A stretch of DNA of 64,000 nt from Parvibaculum sp039973015 (GTDB taxonomy: Bacteria > Pseudomonadota > Alphaproteobacteria > Parvibaculales > Parvibaculaceae). The DNA is taken from contig NZ_JBDWLT010000003.1 in NCBI RefSeq assembly GCF_039973015.1, forward strand, positions 124,001 to 188,000. The letters run 5' to 3'. A program made the translations under genes and the position numbers. Below the pieces are notes generated by a model. It had not been told where the DNA came from. It ran no database searches and worked only from the letters and a program-made list of their open reading frames with translations. How positions within the stretch are numbered: position 1 is the first letter of the stretch; each line of letters opens with the position of its first letter. This document shows positions 52,451 to 59,746 of the stretch, one piece after another.

Positions 52451-52505
52451 CCACCCTCCCCCTGTGGGAGGGTCAAAATTTGCATCGCAAATTTTGGGGA
52501 GGGGT
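52451..52505. repeat. Double-hairpin palindromic repeat (copy 2)
   Basis: Hairpin 1 is ACCCTCCC-cctgt-GGGAGGGT (52453-52473) and hairpin 2 is CAAAATTTGC-ATC-GCAAATTTTG (52474-52496). Arms CCACCCTCCC and GGGGAGGGG flank them. Hairpin 1 and the arms match copy 1 at 45695-45744, but the hairpin 2 sequence is entirely different while still perfectly paired. Confidence 0.8.
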
Positions 52506-52540
52506 AAGCGGCGGCTTATGCGCTTGACGCTCTCCCCCGT

Positions 52541-52580
52541 CGTCATCGCGAGCCTCGCTCCGCGTGGCGCGGCGATCCAT
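52541..52580 (+). repeat. Dispersed palindromic repeat, family GTCATCGCGAG (copy 1)
   Basis: This 40-bp unit differs at two positions from 53705-53744. A degenerate form begins near 52426 (CGTCATTGCGAGC). It lies between the MscS and lipoprotein genes. Confidence 0.8.
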
Positions 52581-52657
52581 GAAGCTTTACCGTGTTGCCG
52601 CCCGCCGCACCCCGGAATAGCCTTGCCGAAAGGACAGATGGGGCAGGGGAGTGAAAG

Positions 52658-53575
52658 ATGAGATTGGCGCGAATGGTTGCGGCGTTTCTTCTTGTCTCGT
52701 TTCTCTCGGCGTGTGCGGAACCCGGAACGAAAAGCGTAAGCGCCGAAGTTGCGGAATTCTGCCGCCCGTCCTCCACGGCACTGGCCGAGCCGCTCGACCC
52801 GGCGTCGCCCCGCGATGCGGCTGTCGCCACCCGGTTCGGCGAGGTCTGCAATCTGTCCCGGATGAAGGGCCTGCGCTTCGACACCGATGCCGCCGCCTAT
52901 GAGTGCCGTCTCTCCCTTCTGCGTTTCGATCACGCCTTCTTCGAAGAGCAGGGGGAGGAATATCAGCGGCGCCGGATCGAAGAGGAACAAGGCAGTCCTT
53001 ATTTCGACGAAGCGGAATTCAGGGCGATGATGAAGAAAGAGCGGACTAAGGCCCGCAATCTCCATGACAAGCTGCGCGACGCCTTCGGTTTCCCCGTCGC
53101 ATTGAGGAGTTTTCATCCGGCAGCAACGAACGCGGATGATCTGATCGAAGGGCAATATGCCAGAGACAGGGAAAAGCAGGGCTTCGGTCTTCCGCTCGCC
53201 ATCCTGGCTTTCTATCAGTCGGTAGGTGTTTCGGTCATTCTGCTGACGGACGACGGAGCATCCTTCGACTACGTCCTGTCACGCGAAGATTTCGATGAAC
53301 GTTTCCGCGAAGTGGAGTCGCTCGCGGGGGCAGCGAACCTGCTCTATCTCAAGAAGGAGCTTGGCTTCGTCATCGACGAAGCGCCGGACAAGCGCGCAGT
53401 GTCACTGTGTGAAGCCGGAGATGCGACCGCCGAGGCGGAAGGCTGGACCTTCGAGGGCGTGAATCTTGCGGAGAATTGCGGCCTCGGCGAAATTCGCGAT
53501 ATTCGCGTCACGCGAAGCGGTGAGATCGATGCTGTAACGACCGGCACCACGAATCCGGGTATTTGCTACGATTGA
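52658..53575 (+). CDS. Lipoprotein of unknown function
   Basis: The 305-residue protein has a signal peptide with lipobox (LSAC, Cys near 19) and so is anchored to a membrane, probably the outer one. The mature part is rich in Glu/Asp and charged helices and has six to seven cysteines, including SEVCNLSRM-like and CEAGDA positions that may pair. No motif of a known family is evident. It is flanked on both sides by palindromic repeats and stands alone. The upstream AGGGGAG sequence gives a fair ribosome-binding site. Confidence 0.75.
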   Translation: MRLARMVAAFLLVSFLSACAEPGTKSVSAEVAEFCRPSSTALAEPLDPASPRDAAVATRFGEVCNLSRMKGLRFDTDAAAYECRLSLLRFDHAFFEEQGEEYQRRRIEEEQGSPYFDEAEFRAMMKKERTKARNLHDKLRDAFGFPVALRSFHPAATNADDLIEGQYARDREKQGFGLPLAILAFYQSVGVSVILLTDDGASFDYVLSREDFDERFREVESLAGAANLLYLKKELGFVIDEAPDKRAVSLCEAGDATAEAEGWTFEGVNLAENCGLGEIRDIRVTRSGEIDAVTTGTTNPGICYD

Positions 53576-53618
53576 GCAGCAGGTGCGCTGGATGCACCGC
53601 ACCATCCAACCCCACAAC

Positions 53619-53648
53619 TGTCATCCCGGGATTCATTCCCGGGACCCA
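53619..53648 (+). repeat. Dispersed repeat, family TGTCATCCCGG (copy 1)
   Basis: TGTCATCCCGGG ... CCCGGGACCCA contains a CCCGGG-attcatt-CCCGGG hairpin and shares both ends with 53845-53871. Confidence 0.75.
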
Positions 53649-53704
53649 CTCGCAGCGCCCCTTGCCGCAGCATCGGCGTTCACCCGCCACACTCTCCCCA
53701 CACC

Positions 53705-53744
53705 CGTCATCGCGAGCCTCGCTGCGCGAGGCGCGGCGATCCAT
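53705..53744 (+). repeat. Dispersed palindromic repeat, family GTCATCGCGAG (copy 2)
   Basis: Matches 52541-52580 at 38 of 40 positions. It faces the inverted copy at 53774-53814. Confidence 0.8.
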
Positions 53745-53773
53745 AGGAAGACCGCTGCAACCCGAGAGGCCCG

Positions 53774-53814
53774 ATGGATTGCTTCGTCGCGCAACTGCGC
53801 TCCTCGCAATGACG
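53774..53814 (-). repeat. Dispersed palindromic repeat, family GTCATCGCGAG (inverted copy)
   Basis: Read on the minus strand it begins CGTCATTGCGAGGAGCG and ends GAAGCAATCCAT, the same ends as the copy at 53705-53744. The pair could fold into one large hairpin. Confidence 0.7.
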
Positions 53815-53844
53815 TTTGTTGTTAGCCGTCACCACACCTACAGA

Positions 53845-53871
53845 TGTCATCCCGGCGCAGGCCGGGACCCA
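53845..53871 (+). repeat. Dispersed repeat, family TGTCATCCCGG (copy 2)
   Basis: The unit contains the hairpin CCCGGC-gcag-GCCGGG and ends GGGACCCA, as in 53619-53648. This repeat type is widespread in alphaproteobacterial intergenic DNA. Confidence 0.8.
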
Positions 53872-53988
53872 TTGGTTCCCTCAGCAAGGGCGATTGTATT
53901 CGACGTGAGCGCCACCCGCTTCATCCAAAGCTGTGGCAGGATGCATGACTAGCTTCAATGCTTGCTGATCGCTACGGGGGAGGGAGAA

Positions 53989-54645
53989 ATGTCCGCCAAG
54001 GAACCACGGAGACTGAAAACTGTCCTGCGCAGGTTTACAAACCTGGCCTCGCTTATCCACGTTCTTCAGACACAGAAAATCACTTTGCTGAGTCCAGCAT
54101 CTTGGGACGATAAGAATGACGCGCATTTCATGGCGGAGTATAAGCAAAAGATCGACGCGCAAACTGTCCTGGCGCTTTGTTTCACACAAAGTCAGGAAAC
54201 ATATCATCACTGGCGAGTCTTTTCCGGCGGTCCAGATGGCGTGTGCATCGACTTTCTCCGCAAGCCGCTAATCAAAATGCTGGAGGACACAGAAGGCGTC
54301 ACGGCGCAGTATATGAACTACAAAATGTTGGGCGATCTTAAGAGCGTTCCCAAACTCAATGCGGCCGAACTTCCTTTCCTGAAGCGTGCGCCATATGTGG
54401 ATGAAGTGGAGTATCGGGCAGTCTATGTAAATAGGAATGAGCTCCTCGGCTCTCTTGATCTCGAAATCGATCTGAACTGGATCAAGAGCATTACGCTCAG
54501 TCCATGGATGCCTATAGTCCAGAAAGCGTCGGTCGTAAGCACTTTGAGATCAATTCACGGATGCGAAAAACTGAAGATCGTCCGCTCGACTCTAATTGAA
54601 AATTCGACGTGGCGAGGGATAGCGACCAACGCGAGGAAGGATTAG
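53989..54645 (+). CDS. DUF2971-like protein, probably acquired
   Basis: ATG 53989 follows GGGGGAGGGAG and gives 218 residues. It resembles DUF2971 proteins: an early LRRFTNLASLIHVLQTQKITL block, SPASWDDKNDAHF, the central LCFTQSQETYHHWRVFSGG with conserved Trp, GVCIDFLRKP, and VEYRAVYV later. The function of the family is unknown; members are scattered and often near mobile or defence genes. Codons are markedly less GC-rich than neighbours and the gene follows a cluster of palindromic repeats, both pointing to horizontal acquisition. It is convergent with dnaB. Confidence 0.78.
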   Translation: MSAKEPRRLKTVLRRFTNLASLIHVLQTQKITLLSPASWDDKNDAHFMAEYKQKIDAQTVLALCFTQSQETYHHWRVFSGGPDGVCIDFLRKPLIKMLEDTEGVTAQYMNYKMLGDLKSVPKLNAAELPFLKRAPYVDEVEYRAVYVNRNELLGSLDLEIDLNWIKSITLSPWMPIVQKASVVSTLRSIHGCEKLKIVRSTLIENSTWRGIATNARKD

Positions 54646-54668
54646 GAACTAGTGATGTCTAGCGCCCT

Positions 54669-56177
54669 CTACTCAAAATCCTCCGTATGCACCTGATCCA
54701 AATCCGAGAACCTCGTCACATCCGCCTGGAACTGCAGCTTGACCGTCCCCGTGGGCCCGTGGCGCTGCTTGCCGATGATGCATTCGGCGAGCCCGTGCAC
54801 GCGCTCCATTTCCTCCTGCCACTGAAGATGTTCGGGCGTGCCCTCCGTCGGCTCGCGCCGCGAGACGTAATATTCCTCGCGAAACACGAACATGACCACG
54901 TCGGCGTCCTGCTCAATGGAGCCCGATTCTCGCAGGTCCGATAGCTGCGGCCGCTTGTCCTCGCGGTTTTCCACCTGTCGCGAAAGCTGTGACAGCGCCA
55001 GAATGGGCACGTTCAGCTCCTTCGCCAGCGCCTTGAGCCCGGTCGTGATCTGCGTCACTTCCTGTACGCGGTTGTCGCCGAACTTGCCGGAGCCCGCCAA
55101 CAATTGCAGATAGTCGATCACGAGAAGCCCGAGGCCGCGCTGGCGCTTCAGCCGCCTTGCGCGCGCCGCCAGCGTACCGATGGTCAGCCCGCCCGTATCG
55201 TCGATATAGAGCGGGATGCTTTGCAGGTCGCGCGCCGCGTCGACCAGATGGTGAAACTCGTCCTCGTGAATATTGCCGCGCCGGATCTTTTCCGACGGTA
55301 CGCCGGATTGCTCCGCCAGCAGACGGGTGGCGAGCTGTTCGGCCGACATTTCGAGCGAGAAGAAGCCCACAATCGCGCCGTCCTTCGCCGTCACGCTGCC
55401 ATCCGCGTGGTGCTCTGCCTTGTAGGCTTTCGCCGCCGAGAACGCGATGTTCGTCGCCAGCGCCGTCTTGCCCATGGAGGGGCGTCCCGCAAGGATGACG
55501 AGGTCGGAGGGTTGCAGCCCGCCCAGCCGGTGGTCGAGGTCGCGCAGGCCGGACGAAATGCCGGAAAGGCCGCCGTCGCGTTTATAGGCTTCGGCCGCCA
55601 TGTCGATGGCGACTTTCAGCGACTCATGGAAGCTCTGGAAGCCGCCCTCATATTTGCCCTGTTCGGCAAGCTGGTAGAGCGCCTGTTCCGCGTCGAGGAT
55701 CTGCGCGCCCGGCGTGTCGTCCACCGGCGCATCGAAGGCGCGGTTGTGAATATCGGTGCCGACCGTGATGAGCTCGCGGCGGATGGCGAGGTCGTAGATC
55801 GTCCGCCCGTATTCCTCGGCGTTGATGATGGTCGTTGCCGCGCCCGCGAGCCGCGCCAGATATTGCGGGCCGCCGATCTCGGCCAGCGCCGCGTCGCGCT
55901 CGAAGAAATTCTTCAGCGTGACGGGAGAGGCGAGGTGCCCTTGCGTGATGAGCTTCGCCGCCGCTTCGTAAATTCGTCCGTGTACGGCATCGAAGAAATG
56001 TGTTGGGTCGAGGAAGCTCGCAACCCGGTCATAGGACTCATTGTTCACGAGCATCGCGCCAAGCAGCGCCTGCTCCGCATCGATGTTATGCGGGGGCACT
56101 CTGTATTCGGCGGGGGAGCCCTCGTCATGCGAATGAGCGTCGGGCATCTGGGAATAGGCGGCGGTGGTATTGTCCAT
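54669..56177 (-). CDS. dnaB: Replicative DNA helicase DnaB
   Basis: The 502-residue helicase has the N-terminal primase-interaction domain (VPPHNIDAEQALLGAMLVNNE) and the RecA-like domain with Walker A GRPSMGKTALATN, DYLQLL Walker B and the QLSRQVENR arginine-finger region. ATG 56177 fits the family start; the open frame extends to 56306 without support. The C-terminus is normal (TRFSDLDQVHTEDFE). In related genomes dnaB lies next to rplI; here cfa intervenes. Confidence 0.96.
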   Translation of the reverse strand: MDNTTAAYSQMPDAHSHDEGSPAEYRVPPHNIDAEQALLGAMLVNNESYDRVASFLDPTHFFDAVHGRIYEAAAKLITQGHLASPVTLKNFFERDAALAEIGGPQYLARLAGAATTIINAEEYGRTIYDLAIRRELITVGTDIHNRAFDAPVDDTPGAQILDAEQALYQLAEQGKYEGGFQSFHESLKVAIDMAAEAYKRDGGLSGISSGLRDLDHRLGGLQPSDLVILAGRPSMGKTALATNIAFSAAKAYKAEHHADGSVTAKDGAIVGFFSLEMSAEQLATRLLAEQSGVPSEKIRRGNIHEDEFHHLVDAARDLQSIPLYIDDTGGLTIGTLAARARRLKRQRGLGLLVIDYLQLLAGSGKFGDNRVQEVTQITTGLKALAKELNVPILALSQLSRQVENREDKRPQLSDLRESGSIEQDADVVMFVFREEYYVSRREPTEGTPEHLQWQEEMERVHGLAECIIGKQRHGPTGTVKLQFQADVTRFSDLDQVHTEDFE

Positions 56178-56393
56178 GGGCACAAGTTCTAAACGAAGCG
56201 GCCGGGCGGTGGCCTTCAAATGCGGGGATATTTCCGCTCGTCCCCAGCTTTCTTCTCCAGACCCTGTGGGTAACTGTGGAGATTTCCGGCAAGCCGTTGA
56301 AATCAATAAGCTTTGCCGAAGGAGAAGCTGTGGATGGCTTCGAGTTTACTATGAGTCGGGCACGAAGCGCCTTGCCAGGCATCGGGCTTGTGG

Positions 56394-56419
56394 CCTTGTC
56401 CCGCAAACCGGGGACAAGG
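56394..56419. repeat. Hairpin CCTTGTCCC / GGGACAAGG
   Basis: Perfect 9-bp inverted repeat (56394-56402 and 56411-56419) with an 8-base loop, lying about 217 bp upstream of dnaB. The same stem core recurs at 56568-56589. Confidence 0.6.
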
Positions 56420-56567
56420 GGCAGGCGAGGGCCGGGTGAGCAGGGGCGAATAGGGGGGTGAACGGGGGCCGGGCAGGGGCCGGACAGGCCCGCTCTTATC
56501 CCCGGCCCGCTTGCCGTCGCGGCGTCATGTGACGGTTTGATGACGTTTCGATGACAGTCGGCCCGGT

Positions 56568-56589
56568 TTGTCCCCGGGGCAGGGGACAA
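56568..56589. repeat. Hairpin TTGTCCCC / GGGGACAA at the cfa 3' end
   Basis: TTGTCCCC (56568-56575) and GGGGACAA (56582-56589) pair around GGGGCA, directly after the cfa stop on the minus strand. No T-run follows, so a terminator is doubtful. Confidence 0.55.
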
Positions 56590-56590
56590 G

Positions 56591-57841
56591 TCAGTCGCCC
56601 GCCATCAGGCGTTGCTGCTGCGGTTTGCCGGCGCCGTTCAGCCGGCGCTCTTCGTCATGCATGTAGTCGCGGGTCATTGGCAGGGCATCGATCTGCTTGG
56701 CGATCTGCATCTGGAAAACGACCATCCCCTCGTTTCTAAAGGATGTTTCGGAACCGGCGAGGTAGAACTCCCACATCCGGCAGAAGCGTTCGTCATAGAT
56801 GCGCGCCGCCGTTTCGCGCCTTTCCATGAAGCGCCGCCGCCATTCGCGCAGCGTTTCGGCGTAGTGAAGCCGGAGGATTTCGATGTCCGTCATGAAGAGG
56901 CCGGAGCGTTCCACGACGCCGGACATCTCGCTCAGCGCCGGGATATAGCCTCCAGGGAAAATATACTTTGCAATCCATGGGTTAGTGGCACCAGGCGGGT
57001 CCAGCCGGCCGATCGTATGGATCAGCGCCACGCCGTCATGCGTGAGTAACTTCATCACCCCGTCGAAATATTCCCGGTAGTGACCGACCCCCACATGCTC
57101 GAACATGCCCACCGAAACGATGCGGTCGAAGTTCTCCTTGATGAGGCGGTAGTCCTGCAGGCGGAACTCGACCTGGCCTGAAAGCCCGCGCTCTTCCGCG
57201 CGGCGCTGCGCCACTTTCAGCTGTTCGCGGGACAGCGTGACGCCCACGACTTCCGCGCCCGTTTCCTCCGCCAGCGTCAGCGCCATGCCGCCCCAGCCGC
57301 AGCCGATATCGAGCACACGCATCCCCGGTTCGATGGCCAGTTTCGCTGCTATATGGCGCTTTTTTGCGGTTTGCGCTTCCTCCAGCGTCATGTCCGGGCG
57401 CTGGAAATAAGCACAGGAATACTGCTTGTCGCGGTCGAGGAAGAGGTCGTAGATGCCGCCGTCGAGGTCGTAATGATGGGCGACATTCTTCTCCGCCTTG
57501 CCCACGGGATTGTGCTGGTCGATACGCCGTTTCATGCGGCGCAGCGCACCATAGATTTCGAAGGCAGGCCCCGCGAAATCGCGTCCCAGGTTCGACGTCA
57601 GCAGGTCGAGCAATTCATAGATCGTCGCCGGCTTGTCGATGGTCAGCCTTCCGTCCATGAAGGCTTCGCCAAGCTTGAGATAGGGGTTGAACGCGATCTC
57701 GGTCGAGACCGTTTTGTCATGAAAACGAACCACGACAGGCTCTCCCGAGCCGTCGCCGAACTCTTTTCGTTTGCCGTCGGCTTCGATTGTCGTCAACGAA
57801 CCTCGTTTGACGATCTTCCTGAGAAGCGCACTGAAAAGCAT
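56591..57841 (-). CDS. cfa: Cyclopropane-fatty-acyl-phospholipid synthase
   Basis: The 416-residue SAM-dependent enzyme adds a methylene bridge to unsaturated acyl chains of membrane phospholipids. The SAM site is VLDIGCGWGGMALTLAEETG near 180, followed by VVGVTLSREQLKVAQRRAEE and the family blocks SVGMFEHVGVGHYREYF and FPGGYIPALSEM. A 100-residue N-terminal lipid-binding region is present. It sits between dnaB and the rpsF-rpsR-rplI operon; a strong terminator separates it from rplI. Confidence 0.93.
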   Translation of the reverse strand: MLFSALLRKIVKRGSLTTIEADGKRKEFGDGSGEPVVVRFHDKTVSTEIAFNPYLKLGEAFMDGRLTIDKPATIYELLDLLTSNLGRDFAGPAFEIYGALRRMKRRIDQHNPVGKAEKNVAHHYDLDGGIYDLFLDRDKQYSCAYFQRPDMTLEEAQTAKKRHIAAKLAIEPGMRVLDIGCGWGGMALTLAEETGAEVVGVTLSREQLKVAQRRAEERGLSGQVEFRLQDYRLIKENFDRIVSVGMFEHVGVGHYREYFDGVMKLLTHDGVALIHTIGRLDPPGATNPWIAKYIFPGGYIPALSEMSGVVERSGLFMTDIEILRLHYAETLREWRRRFMERRETAARIYDERFCRMWEFYLAGSETSFRNEGMVVFQMQIAKQIDALPMTRDYMHDEERRLNGAGKPQQQRLMAGD

Positions 57842-57992
57842 CGAACCCTCCCGTACCGAGGATTGAATTTCAGATGCCCCATCCGGTCCCGTCGCGCGTT
57901 GGGGGGATGCGGCGCGGACAAGTTTTCTGGAATCTATCTAAAGTTAATCCTCAAGCCGTTGCAAGAGGAACGCTATTCATCCGTGCGGGTTC

Positions 57993-58026
57993 CAAAATAA
58001 AAAGGGGCGCCACATGGGCGCCCCTT
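57993..58026 (-). terminator. Rho-independent terminator after rplI
   Basis: On the minus strand the stem GGGGCGCC/GGCGCCCC (58017-58024 with 58004-58011), extended by two A-T pairs, encloses a 5-base loop and is followed by TTTTTATTTT. This is a textbook terminator 26 bp after the rplI stop. Confidence 0.9.
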
Positions 58027-58051
58027 CAAATTTCCGTTGTGCAGGAAAGGC

Positions 58052-58666
58052 TTAGGCCTTGTCGGCCTCTTCCTCGCCTTCGCCTTCGGAGGCTTCCGCT
58101 TCCCCGTCCTCAGGCACCAGTTCTTCGGACTCGAAGAATTCGGCAGCTTCCTGGGTGTCCTCGTCCTCATCGTCGCGACGCCGCGTCAGGTCTTCACCCT
58201 CCGCCTGCCGCTGCGCTTCTTCCTCGGTCCGCGCCACGTTGATCGAAATGGTGGCGGAAACCTCGGGGTGAAGCACGATACGGATATCGTGAAGGCCGAT
58301 CATCTTGATCGGCTTGTCGAGAACGACCTGATTGCGGGCGGTCGAGAAGCCGCCATTCGTCATGGCGTCCGAGATATCGCGTGTGCTGACCGAACCGTAG
58401 AGAATGCCGGTCTCGCCCGCCTGGCGCAGCACGGTGAAAGCCTGACCGTTCACCTTGGCGTGAACCTGTTCGGCTTCCTTCTTGAGTTCCAGGTTGCGGG
58501 CTTCGAGCTGTGTGCGCTGGGCTTCGAACTGCTCGATATTCGCCTTTGTGGCGCGAAGCGCCTTCTTGCGAGGCAGCAGGAAGTTGCGCGCGAAGCCGTC
58601 TTTCACTTTGACGACATCGCCCATTTGGCCGAGCTTTTCGACCCGTTCCAGAAGTACGACTTGCAT
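58052..58666 (-). CDS. rplI: 50S ribosomal protein L9 with long acidic tail
   Basis: The 204-residue protein begins MQVVLLERVEKLGQMGDVVKVKDGFARNFLLP, the L9 signature, with the linker helix and C-terminal domain up to about residue 150. A further 55 residues form a strongly acidic tail rich in Glu/Asp with Ala (EDTQEAAEFFESEELVPEDG), beyond the usual length of about 150. The L9 core binds 23S rRNA; the tail is not expected to. It is the last gene of the rpsF-rpsR-rplI operon. Confidence 0.96.
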   Translation of the reverse strand: MQVVLLERVEKLGQMGDVVKVKDGFARNFLLPRKKALRATKANIEQFEAQRTQLEARNLELKKEAEQVHAKVNGQAFTVLRQAGETGILYGSVSTRDISDAMTNGGFSTARNQVVLDKPIKMIGLHDIRIVLHPEVSATISINVARTEEEAQRQAEGEDLTRRRDDEDEDTQEAAEFFESEELVPEDGEAEASEGEGEEEADKA

Positions 58667-58687
58667 CGCTTTTTCTCCTTTCGGGCC

Positions 58688-58933
58688 CTAGCTGATCACA
58701 TAGGGAAGAAGCGAGAGGAACCGCGCGCGCTTGATGGCACGGGCGAGCTCACGCTGCTTCTTGGCCGAAACGGCCGTGATGCGCGAAGGAACGATCTTGC
58801 CGCGCTCGGAAACATAGCGCTGCAGAAGTTTCACATCCTTGTAGTCGATCTTCGGAGCGTTGGCGCCGGAGAACGGACAGGTTTTGCGACGGCGGAAGAA
58901 GGGCCGGCGCGCGGGCTGAGATGTCGTGCTCAT
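58688..58933 (-). CDS. rpsR: 30S ribosomal protein S18
   Basis: The 81-residue protein contains the S18 signature CPFSGANAPKIDYKDVKLL and the basic C-terminus RELARAIKRARFLSLLPYV. Its ATG overlaps the rpsF stop by one base (TAATG), ensuring coupled synthesis with S6, its binding partner in the 30S platform. Confidence 0.97.
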   Translation of the reverse strand: MSTTSQPARRPFFRRRKTCPFSGANAPKIDYKDVKLLQRYVSERGKIVPSRITAVSAKKQRELARAIKRARFLSLLPYVIS

Positions 58934-59406
58934 TATTCGTTGCCTCCGTCCGAATTTTCTTCACGGTCACGGCGCGGGCCGCGGTCCCGGTCGCCGCCGA
59001 AACGGCTGCCGCGATCACCACGATCGCCCCGGTCTCCACGGTCGCCGAAGCGGCTGCCGCGATCGCCGCGATCACCACGGTCGCCACGGCTCTGCATCAT
59101 GGCCGACGGCTCGCCCTCGTGCTCTTCGACGCGGATCGTGAGAAAGCGGATGACATCGTCGCTGATGCCCATCTGGCGTTCCATCTCCGCGACCGCGGCG
59201 TGCGGTGCATCGATATTCATCAGCGTGTAGTGACCCTTGCGGTTCTTCTTCACCTTGAATGCAAGGTTGCGAAGACCCCAATATTCGGTCTTGCTGACGC
59301 TGCCGCCCTGTTCTTTGAGGATATTCGAGTACTGCTCGGTGAGCGTCTCGACCTGCTGCTGCGACACGTCTTGCCGCGCAATGAAAACATGCTCGTATAG
59401 AGCCAT
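58933..59406 (-). CDS. rpsF: 30S ribosomal protein S6 with RGD-repeat tail
   Basis: ATG 59406 after AAGGAAGG gives 157 residues. The core (MALYEHVFIARQDVSQQQVE, YWGLRNLAFKVKKNRKGHY) is normal and ends near residue 100. A tail follows made of RGD/RGS repeats with two SRFG units and ends acidic (REENSDGGNE). The DNA coding for this tail has two near-identical units of about 50 bp (58993-59091), so it expanded by tandem duplication. S6 binds S18, encoded next. Confidence 0.95.
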   Translation of the reverse strand: MALYEHVFIARQDVSQQQVETLTEQYSNILKEQGGSVSKTEYWGLRNLAFKVKKNRKGHYTLMNIDAPHAAVAEMERQMGISDDVIRFLTIRVEEHEGEPSAMMQSRGDRGDRGDRGSRFGDRGDRGDRGDRGSRFGGDRDRGPRRDREENSDGGNE

Positions 59407-59746
59407 TGAGCCTTCCTTTTTTAACCGGCCCCGGCGCAAAGCCCCCTTTGAGCCCTCAAAAGGCTCGAAAGGACCACCAAAGAAGCGGAGACACCGGAAC
59501 CCGGACTTTCGTCCCGCTGCACCCTCGCGGACACAGTGTTCCGTTCAGCCTCCAACCAAGGCCTTCAGAAGCGCCGGAATATACGTAAAAGCCGAGGCGA
59601 AGCAAGGGGTATCTGGCTTGCCGGGCCGCTTGACTCGAGGTCTGCACAAGGTATCACTTGGCGCCTCCGGGGGGTCGAGTCCCCGAACGGTGAAAAAGCG
59701 CGGAAATCTGCCCTTTGAAACGGCGGGCGGGACATAGGGAGCGACA
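59407..59746. other. Divergent control region between rpsF and fabD
   Basis: This 340-bp region must hold promoters for the ribosomal-protein operon (minus) and the fatty-acid operon (plus). One hairpin in the rpsF leader is listed separately. Clear -35/-10 boxes could not be fixed. No gene is evident. Confidence 0.5.
59445..59472 (-). promoter_or_regulatory. rpsF leader hairpin, candidate S6:S18 autoregulatory site
   Basis: In the minus-strand RNA, CCTTTCGAGCC pairs with GGCTCAAAGG (one bulged C) around a 7-base loop, 39-66 nt before the rpsF ATG. S6:S18 is known to bind structured rpsF leaders in several bacteria. The position fits, but the identity with that motif is not established here. 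Confidence 0.4.

Larger units (their letters stand above)
53576..53988. other. Repeat-rich intergenic region before DUF2971
   Basis: This 413-bp stretch holds no gene. It contains two GTCATCCCGG-type hairpin repeats and two GTCATCGCGAG-type repeats in opposite orientations, listed separately. Such clusters mark insertion-tolerant sites in alphaproteobacterial genomes. Confidence 0.75.
56178..56590. other. Intergenic region between cfa and dnaB
   Basis: These 413 bp hold no convincing gene. They contain two hairpins built on the same TTGTCCC/GGGACAA stem (56394-56419 and 56568-56589) and a G-rich tract (56440-56480). They must include the dnaB promoter on the minus strand, which I could not place. 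Confidence 0.5.

Noticed and set aside
58993..59091. Tandem repeat that at first looked like a CRISPR or satellite array
   Set aside because: It is in frame within rpsF and encodes the RGD/RGS tail; there are only two units and no spacers.
59668..59685. T-arm-like sequence CGGGG-GGTCGAGT-CCCCG suggesting a tRNA
   Set aside because: No acceptor or anticodon arm can be built around it and the loop lacks the TTC of a T-loop.
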